The notes beneath the pieces were generated by a model. That model was not told the origin of the DNA. It made no database searches and saw only the letters and a program-made list of their open reading frames with translations. From Gemmatimonadota bacterium (GTDB lineage Bacteria > Gemmatimonadota > Gemmatimonadetes > Gemmatimonadales > GWC2-71-9), in NCBI GenBank assembly GCA_003220935.1, contig QHTT01000066.1, positions 1-64,000 of the forward strand: a stretch of DNA of 64,000 nt. Direction: 5' to 3'. The first letter of the stretch is position 1, and each line of letters begins with the position of its first letter. The translations under genes were made by a program, and so were the position numbers. Below, piece by piece: positions 59,801-64,000 of the stretch.

Positions 59801-60197
59801 CGACGCGCTCCCCCGGCTCGAGCACGGGGCGTGGGTGGAGGTCGCGGGACTGGTTGTCGCGCGCCAGCGCCCCGAGACCGCGAAAGGATTCATCTTTGTG
59901 CTGCTCGAGGACGAAGCGGGCATGGTGAACGTGATCGTGCGGCCCGACGTGTACCAGGAGCACCGCACAGCGATCCGCGGCGAGCCGCTCCTGTGGGTGC
60001 GTGGCAAGCTCGCCAAGGACGACGGGACGGTGAACGTGATCGCGGAGGAGGCGCGCGGTCTCAAAGTCGGAACGCGGAACGCGGAACGCGGAACAGAAGG
60101 CGGGGACGACGGTTCCGCGTTCCGACTTCCGCGTTCCGCGTTCGCTTTTCTCAAGTCCATGCGCCGCGTGGCGCCGGAGTCGAAAGACTGGGGGTGA
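56844..60197 (+). CDS. dnaE2: Error-prone DNA polymerase III alpha subunit (DnaE2)
   Basis: 1117 residues from ATG 56844 ('MYTELHCHSAFSFLDGAS', the PHP domain start). Catalytic aspartates in 'PDIDLDFPREIREELIRRVY' (~400) and 'VKIDFLALGMLSLVEECVEL'; 'GLFQIESRAQIQMLRRTRPR' and 'VILYQDQVLQVCQALAGFTP' are typical alpha-subunit segments. A helix-hairpin-helix and OB domain ('WVEVAGLVVARQRPETAKGF') lie near the end. Two low-complexity insertions: residues ~824-838 ('GRGRGRWKAGEGGQEAGG') and ~1075-1101 ('GTRNAERGTE', 'LPRSAF'). With ImuB it should make error-prone translesion synthesis after DNA damage. Confidence 0.92.
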   Translation: MYTELHCHSAFSFLDGASLPEQLALTASQLGYTGVALTDHNGLYGSMAFAHEAKQLGLQAITGAEVTLLDGAHVTLLAETPEGYANLCRLTTAAHLGRADRRDPRLDFASLEARHEGLIVLSGCRSGLLPSVLQHEGPTAARAFVERCLAVFGRENFFVELQRNYVRGDRALTRALIDIARDVQLSVVATGNVHYHARARHRLHDVLTAIRHRTTLDGSHNVRRPNSEFSLRPPEDVAALFGDCPDAVANTLAIAERCRAFDLTRDLGYGFPDFRGAARAPAPLALAELCRARLVERYPEGSEYRAEAERRLAEELTLIEHHRLSGFFLVYHDLFDLAREVAADVRRGSRRAQGNLLPGRGRGSSVSSIVCYLLGLSHIDPIANRLFLGRFLNESLASVPDIDLDFPREIREELIRRVYKRYGDEHVGLVCSFPTYRLRSAVREIGKALDLPQGEIEQVAKLADRRSGGLADELDQLPGFKGRKHAPLWKELCELAEEIAGLPRHVSQHVGGMIISSRPLVEVVPLERAAMEDRVVCQWDKDSCDDARFVKIDFLALGMLSLVEECVELIAARAGKTPDLSRIDFADAAVYDRICRGDTVGLFQIESRAQIQMLRRTRPRNLEDLAVEVAIVRPGPIVGGAVNPYVRRREEQRRAAARGRRYRPPMDHPLLQEVLAETLGVILYQDQVLQVCQALAGFTPGQAEALRRAMSRRRSRELMAEFWDEFRVGAAGRGVSEALAQRVFTQVIAFSEFGFPKSHAAAFGLLAYQSAWLRHYHPAEYYCALFNNQPMGFYSLDALGRDAKRNGIEIRLPDVNVSDVWCTVEGRGRGRWKAGEGGQEAGGVRVGLGFIRDWSEDTATAVVTERTRRGPFRSVGDMVRRAPPKLKRTAIEHLVWVGGCDGFGLTRRELLWQVGLWLPPEAERGGDARGRRQLELALDHPYERLRFGGLAADERLLAEYAVLGFAASGHPLELLRDVLPPGVVQSDALPRLEHGAWVEVAGLVVARQRPETAKGFIFVLLEDEAGMVNVIVRPDVYQEHRTAIRGEPLLWVRGKLAKDDGTVNVIAEEARGLKVGTRNAERGTEGGDDGSAFRLPRSAFAFLKSMRRVAPESKDWG
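59317..59358. repeat. GAAGGCCGGGG tandem tract inside dnaE2
   Basis: Three degenerate units of GAAGGCCGGGGAAG-type sequence, coding for a Gly/Arg/Glu-rich insertion between the fingers region and the HhH domain. The flanking sequence resumes the normal DnaE2 alignment ('VRVGLGFIRDW'). Confidence 0.55.
60068..60146. repeat. In-frame GCGGAAC palindromic element inside dnaE2
   Basis: Left arm 60068-60096 (CGGAAC then GCGGAAC units), 14-base centre, right arm 60111-60146 (GTTCCGC-type units). Placed near the C-terminus; encodes 'GTRNAERGTE' and 'LPRSAF'. Frame is kept into the final codons. Confidence 0.85.
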
Positions 60198-60256
60198 GAG
60201 TGGCGCAATACACCGGGAATCGCAAACGTGTAGCAAGCCCCATTGCAGAGGTCCGG

Positions 60257-61987
60257 ATGCCTCCCTCCAAACCCGGCGACTCCGCCAAGGATCTGCTGAA
60301 GGCCCTGGCCGAGCTGCGCGATGCAGCGCACCAGCTCCAGGACACTACGAGGTCCATCGAGGACAACGCGCGCCGCCTCGTCCAGAGCGTCCGTACGAGA
60401 ACGGACCACCGTGCGGAGTTCGCGCCCGTGCGGGCCGCCGACTTCACGGGCCTCGACCTCGACTTCTACGCCCGCACGGAGCGCGAGCTCGCCGCGGCCG
60501 GCGTGCGGGTACTGGGTGACTACGAGGACGCGGCGTTCAACCGCCGCTCGCCCAACAAGCGAAGCTTCTATCGACTCGGCTTGAGCGACGACGGTACGGT
60601 GGCGGCGAGCTGGTTCGTCTACCCGGCCCCACAGCCGATACGCTGTCTCGTACTCCACTCCTGGTGCGGGGACGGGCGCGTGTTCGTGACGATGCGCGGA
60701 GGATCGGAATCGCACATCCCGCCGCCGCCCTGGCTTCACACCCGGCGACTCGCGGCCGAAACCCGTACTGCGGATGCCGTACGCTCGCACCGCGAGCGCG
60801 TCGCGGCCGCGGCGGGCGCGCCCCGCTCGCTCGCCGGTGGCGACGAACTGCTGGCCGCGCGCACGGCCGAGGAAGCAATGATCGCCGAGTTCCGCAGCGC
60901 GCAGGGCCTCGAGCTGTTCGAGCCGATGTTGCGTAAGATGCTGGGTGACAAGTTCGAGAAGCGCGGCCGGCCCCTACTGGACGCAATCCGGCGACACCCC
61001 GAGTGGTGGACCGGGGAGCGGCCGGCGCCGTCCGGCGGCGGGCCCGACACGCGGCCCGATGGGTCGCCCATTGGTATGTTCCTGCGCTCGCGCGAGCGCG
61101 ACGGCGACCGGGCGCACCTCACGACGTTCGGGCTGACGCTGCACGGCCTGCCCGAGCTGCAGATGAAGCGCGTGGCCGCGAACCATTGCCGCGCGGCTCG
61201 GTTCTTGATGGACACCGTCGCCCGCAAGCTCCTGGCGCACGTCGCCCAGCTCGCCCCGAGCGACGAACCCCTGGAGCGACGGATCTCCGACGTCGAGTTC
61301 CCGCTCAGCCGCGCCGACGTTTCACCGCGCGGGAGGTTCGTAATGCCCGGAGGCTATCCGGAGACCGACGAACAGGGTCCGGTGCGAGTGCGCCTGGTCC
61401 TCGAGGGCTTCACGCGAGGGAGCGACCGGAAGCGAGGCATGCTCTCCGGCCTGCTCACGGCCTTTCGCTCCGATCCCGAGCTGCTCCATGTTACCCCGCC
61501 ACGCGATCACGCCGGTACGAACGACGCATGGCTCCGCGAGTCCTGCCGTCGCCTCGGCCACGATGCACCCCCACCCCGGCGGCTCGACGAGCTCGAGACA
61601 CAGATGCAGGTCGCCAGCCGGAAGGCCCGAGAGACGCTGGCCGAGTGGCGCGAGCGCTTCCGCAGCGGGCTTCCCCCAGATCAGGCGCTCGCCATCAAGG
61701 TGGGGCTCGCGACGACGGCGGGCCGCCGCGAGTTCGTGTGGGTGAGGGTCACGGACTGGCTCCAGGATGGGACGATCGTCGGGACGCTCGAGAGCAAGCC
61801 ACGCGACTGCCCCGGTTACGAATGCGGTCGGGAGATGCGGATCGCCGAAGCGGAGGTATTCGATCGCGCGTTCTACGAGCGGGCCCATGGCATGGTCGAG
61901 CACGCTCCGACGGACATCGTGGCCGCAGAGTTCGGCATCGACCTGCAGGCGGGTGGCACTTTGGCCTTTCTCGGAGGATCCCCATGA
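60257..61987 (+). CDS. Unknown protein with paralogous N-terminal domain and C-terminal DUF2314-like domain
   Basis: 576 residues from ATG 60257. Residues ~15-250 form a domain shared with the next gene ('RTRTDHRAEFAPVRAADFTG', 'VLGDYEDAAFNRRSPNKR', 'GRVFVTMRGGSESHIP', 'EFRSAQGLELFEPMLRKML', 'RHPEWWTGE'). Residues ~290-420: 'LTTFGLTLHGLPELQMKRVA' and 'VRVRLVLEGFTRGSDRKRG', of DUF2314-neighbour type. Residues ~490-560: 'EFVWVRVTDWLQDGTIVGTL', a DUF2314 pattern. No signal or membrane segment, so it is likely cytosolic. It overlaps the next gene by four bases and lies 60 bases after dnaE2. Function unknown. Confidence 0.65.
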   Translation: MPPSKPGDSAKDLLKALAELRDAAHQLQDTTRSIEDNARRLVQSVRTRTDHRAEFAPVRAADFTGLDLDFYARTERELAAAGVRVLGDYEDAAFNRRSPNKRSFYRLGLSDDGTVAASWFVYPAPQPIRCLVLHSWCGDGRVFVTMRGGSESHIPPPPWLHTRRLAAETRTADAVRSHRERVAAAAGAPRSLAGGDELLAARTAEEAMIAEFRSAQGLELFEPMLRKMLGDKFEKRGRPLLDAIRRHPEWWTGERPAPSGGGPDTRPDGSPIGMFLRSRERDGDRAHLTTFGLTLHGLPELQMKRVAANHCRAARFLMDTVARKLLAHVAQLAPSDEPLERRISDVEFPLSRADVSPRGRFVMPGGYPETDEQGPVRVRLVLEGFTRGSDRKRGMLSGLLTAFRSDPELLHVTPPRDHAGTNDAWLRESCRRLGHDAPPPRRLDELETQMQVASRKARETLAEWRERFRSGLPPDQALAIKVGLATTAGRREFVWVRVTDWLQDGTIVGTLESKPRDCPGYECGREMRIAEAEVFDRAFYERAHGMVEHAPTDIVAAEFGIDLQAGGTLAFLGGSP

Positions 61988-63288
61988 CTCGATCGCCGTT
62001 CGACGAGTCCGCCCGGCGCATCGTCCGAAGCGTCCGCACCATGGTGGACCACCGCGCCGAGTATCGCGCCGTGAACGCCGCGGAATTCCCCGGCCGCGAC
62101 GCCGAGTTTCTCGACGGCACCGCGCGCGAGCTCGCAGCCGAAGGCTGGCAGACGCTCGGCGACTTCGAGGACGCGGCGTTCAACCGAGGACGCCAGAACA
62201 AGAACTTCGTCCGGATGGCGCTGAGCGGCGACCGGACCGCGTACGCGATGTGGTTCTCCGCTCCGGCGGCTCCACGGCCGGCACGGGTCCTCGGGTTGCG
62301 GTCACTCCTCGGAGACGGCCGGGTCCTCCTCACCCTACGCGGCGGCAGCAAGACCGACCTCCCGACGCCGCCGGCGTACCTCGTGGAGCGGTTGGACGAG
62401 GGCGCGTCGACCGGACAGCAGGTGCGCCGCCACCGCGAGCGGGTCGACGCCGCCGACGCCGCTCCCCGGACGCACCAGGGCGTGGCGGAACTCGCCGCCC
62501 TCGCGACCGAGGAGAAGATGCAGTCGGAATTCCGCGCCGCACGGGGGCTCGCTCTGTTCGAGCCGATGCTGCGAGCCAAGCTGGGGCCGGACTTCGACGA
62601 GCGCGGTCAACCGCTGCTCGATTCGATCCTGGCGCATCCCGAGTGGTGGACCGCAGCGCCCGGGAGCCCGGCGGGACAGTACCCCCACCTCGTGATCGCC
62701 CGGCTGTACGAGCCGATCCAGCCGATCGACCGCGGCACACGCTACGAGGACCCGCTGCAGGCCGCGCTCGGCACCCGGGCGCTCGGTGGCGTCACCGGCG
62801 GGGGGTCGGCCCTGACTCGCGAGGGCGAGATCGCGTACGTCCAGCTCGACCTCTCCGTCGCGAACGTCGGCGCAGCGCTCGACGTCGCCAAGCAGGTGCT
62901 GGAGCAGGCCGGTGCGCCGCGCGGCTCGGAGCTCCGCTTCGAGCGTGAGGGGCAAGCAATGGTCGTGCCGTTCGGGACGAGCGAGGCGCTCGCGATCTAT
63001 CTCGACGGCACGGGGCTGCCGGACGACGTATACACCCGCTGCAACATCAACGAGCTCGTCGAGCGGGTCGACGCCGCGCTCGGCGGATCGGAAAAGATCC
63101 GCGGATCCTGGAGCGGTCCGCGTGAGACGTCGCTCTATCTCTACGGTCCGAGCGCAGATGCCATGTTCGACAAGTTACAATCCGTGTTCGCCGACTACCC
63201 GCTGTGCCAAAACGCCCGCGTCGTGATCCGGCACGGGAATCCGGCACTCGACTCCCGCACCGTGCGACTGCCGTTCCCCCGTGGTTAG
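61984..63288 (+). CDS. Unknown protein sharing its N-terminal domain with the preceding gene
   Basis: 434 residues from ATG 61984 (GGAGGAT 6 bases upstream), overlapping the previous stop (ATGA). Residues ~5-225 match the neighbour's N-terminal domain: 'SVRTMVDHRAEYRAVNAAEF', 'TLGDFEDAAFNRGRQNKN', 'GRVLLTLRGGSKTDLPTPP', 'EFRAARGLALFEPMLRAKLG', 'HPEWWTAAP'. The C-terminal half is different and has 'EIAYVQLDLSVANVGAALDV', 'LRFEREGQAMVVPFGTSEAL', 'AIYLDGTGLPDDVYTRCNIN', typical of an unnamed alpha/beta domain. Cytosolic; function unknown. Confidence 0.65.
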   Translation: MTRSPFDESARRIVRSVRTMVDHRAEYRAVNAAEFPGRDAEFLDGTARELAAEGWQTLGDFEDAAFNRGRQNKNFVRMALSGDRTAYAMWFSAPAAPRPARVLGLRSLLGDGRVLLTLRGGSKTDLPTPPAYLVERLDEGASTGQQVRRHRERVDAADAAPRTHQGVAELAALATEEKMQSEFRAARGLALFEPMLRAKLGPDFDERGQPLLDSILAHPEWWTAAPGSPAGQYPHLVIARLYEPIQPIDRGTRYEDPLQAALGTRALGGVTGGGSALTREGEIAYVQLDLSVANVGAALDVAKQVLEQAGAPRGSELRFEREGQAMVVPFGTSEALAIYLDGTGLPDDVYTRCNINELVERVDAALGGSEKIRGSWSGPRETSLYLYGPSADAMFDKLQSVFADYPLCQNARVVIRHGNPALDSRTVRLPFPRG

Positions 63289-63318
63289 CTTCCCACCAAC
63301 CACGTCCAGGAGACGCCT

Positions 63319-63867
63319 ATGGCTCCACACGAAACCGCCACCCTCGCCGGAGGCTGCTTCTGGTGCCTCGAAGCCGCATTCCAGGATCTGAAGGGCGTCG
63401 AGCAGGTGCAGTCCGGATACGCGGGCGGCCACGCGTCCAACCCAACCTACGAAGTCGTGTGCACCGGAACGACCGGCCACGCCGAGGTGGTACAGATCAC
63501 GTTCGACCCAGCCGTCGTATCGTTCCGCGACCTGTTGCACGTCTTCTTCACCATCCACGATCCCACCACGCTGAACGGTCAGGGACCGGACGTCGGAACC
63601 CAGTACCGCTCGGCCGTCTTCTACCACACGCCGGAGCAGAAGGCAGTCGTGGAGCAGGTGATCCGCGAGCTGCAGGCCGAGCAGGTATGGGATGACCCGA
63701 TCGTCACCGCGGTCGTCCCACTCGAGGTGTTCTATCCGGCGGAGGAGTACCACCGCGACTACTACCGCCGCAATCCGAATCAGGGCTATTGTCGCGCCGT
63801 GATCGCGCCCAAGGTGGCCAAGGTCCGCAAGCTCTACCTCGACAAGCTGAAGCAGCCGGTGGGCTGA
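63319..63867 (+). CDS. msrA: Peptide-methionine (S)-S-oxide reductase MsrA
   Basis: 182 residues from ATG 63319, with AGGAG about 8 bases upstream. '[20 protein letters not shown]' contains the GCFWC active site (catalytic Cys 13), '[20 protein letters not shown]', '[11 protein letters not shown]', and '[20 protein letters not shown]' with '[12 protein letters not shown]' are canonical. A Cys near the end ('[20 protein letters not shown]') is the usual resolving residue. It reduces oxidised Met and fits the stress-response flavour of the region. Confidence 0.95.
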   Translation: MAPHETATLAGGCFWCLEAAFQDLKGVEQVQSGYAGGHASNPTYEVVCTGTTGHAEVVQITFDPAVVSFRDLLHVFFTIHDPTTLNGQGPDVGTQYRSAVFYHTPEQKAVVEQVIRELQAEQVWDDPIVTAVVPLEVFYPAEEYHRDYYRRNPNQGYCRAVIAPKVAKVRKLYLDKLKQPVG

Positions 63868-63948
63868 GCTCGCCCGGTGCTTTATCGCTACTTGACCGAG
63901 GCGCCGTACCTGGGGGGCGAGGTTGAGTCCCCTTTGACGGAGGCAGCA

Positions 63949-64000
63949 ATGTCACATCTAGCCTGGGCCAGCAGCGCAGAGGGCAAAGGAGCCGAGCGTG
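63949..64000 (+). CDS. Possible gene start running off the window
   Basis: ATG 63949 with GGAGG five bases upstream opens 17 codons ('MSHLAWASSAEGKGAER') with no stop before the window end. Too short to identify. The preceding 80 bases after msrA hold no clear terminator. Confidence 0.35.
   Translation, partial: MSHLAWASSAEGKGAER

Noticed and set aside
57795..60236. 813-codon minus-strand frame opposite dnaE2
   Set aside because: Antisense to an unmistakable polymerase gene; the translation is low-complexity His/Arg/Ala-rich with no motif.

Overview
The window is a high-GC bacterial chromosome segment that is almost fully coding. There are no rRNA or tRNA genes, no integrase, no transposase and no phage structural genes. 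Several traits suggest Gemmatimonadota or a close relative: large transcription factors pairing a BTAD-type activator domain with a C-terminal TPR half, many small lipoproteins with 'GCTER/GCSDR'-type lipoboxes, HAF-repeat and PKD exported proteins, DUF4097 surface proteins behind an ECF sigma/anti-sigma pair, and an imuB-dnaE2 mutasome. This phylum assignment is inference from gene content; no marker gene is present.

Layout. (1) 1-3.1 kb, minus: a DUF4384 protein cut by the window edge, then a tungstate-type binding protein, an outer-membrane porin and a ModE-type regulator. (2) 3.2-9 kb: a DUF442 phosphatase-like gene, a DUF72 gene without a usable start codon, an NTF2-fold protein, an exported Cys protein coupled to a TlpA-type thioredoxin lipoprotein, and a nucleoside hydrolase coupled to a 3-hydroxyacyl-CoA dehydrogenase. 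(3) 8.9-11.5 kb: a manganese operon (DtxR/MntR regulator, MntH, universal stress protein) with a good promoter/operator. (4) 11.5-15.2 kb: Nudix, alpha/beta hydrolase, SDF symporter, a beta-barrel and a GYD protein. (5) 15.3-30 kb: an accessory, exported-protein-rich region with a metallophosphatase-PKD4-metallophosphatase lipoprotein, two BTAD-TPR regulators (one frameshifted), HAF repeats, a family of lipoproteins sharing a leader, a trypsin-like protease, a Cys-rich membrane protein and several gene remnants. (6) 30-36 kb: a nickel/cobalt-type transporter, a membrane-anchored M28 peptidase, and an ECF sigma / zf-HC2 anti-sigma / two-DUF4097 operon. (7) 36.4-41.7 kb: a DNA adenine methylase overlapping a SNF2-type helicase, a candidate compact DNA-modification or defence pair. 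(8) 41.7-50.2 kb: housekeeping metabolism and transport (Na+/H+ antiporter, HAD phosphatase, aminotransferase, ornithine-cyclodeaminase family, Pit phosphate transporter with its PhoU-like partner, APC permease, prephenate dehydratase). (9) 50.3-63.9 kb: a DNA-repair-flavoured region with a radical-SAM photolyase-like enzyme, three related small HTH-family genes, two DUF72 genes divergent from imuB-DUF6504-dnaE2, a pair of paralogous unknown proteins and MsrA.

The most striking feature is a set of short-period tandem repeats (7-, 8- and 13-mers), often arranged as two inverted arms around a short unique centre. They lie in gene spacers and also inside coding sequences: imuB, dnaE2, the DUF6504 gene, the TupA signal peptide, the radical-SAM start region, the helicase and the N-terminus of the nucleoside hydrolase. 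In the coding cases the reading frame is kept. A separate perfect 28-bp palindrome occurs three times in spacers. All coordinates and motifs come from reading the sequence; family names come from recognising conserved motifs, and no database search was possible.
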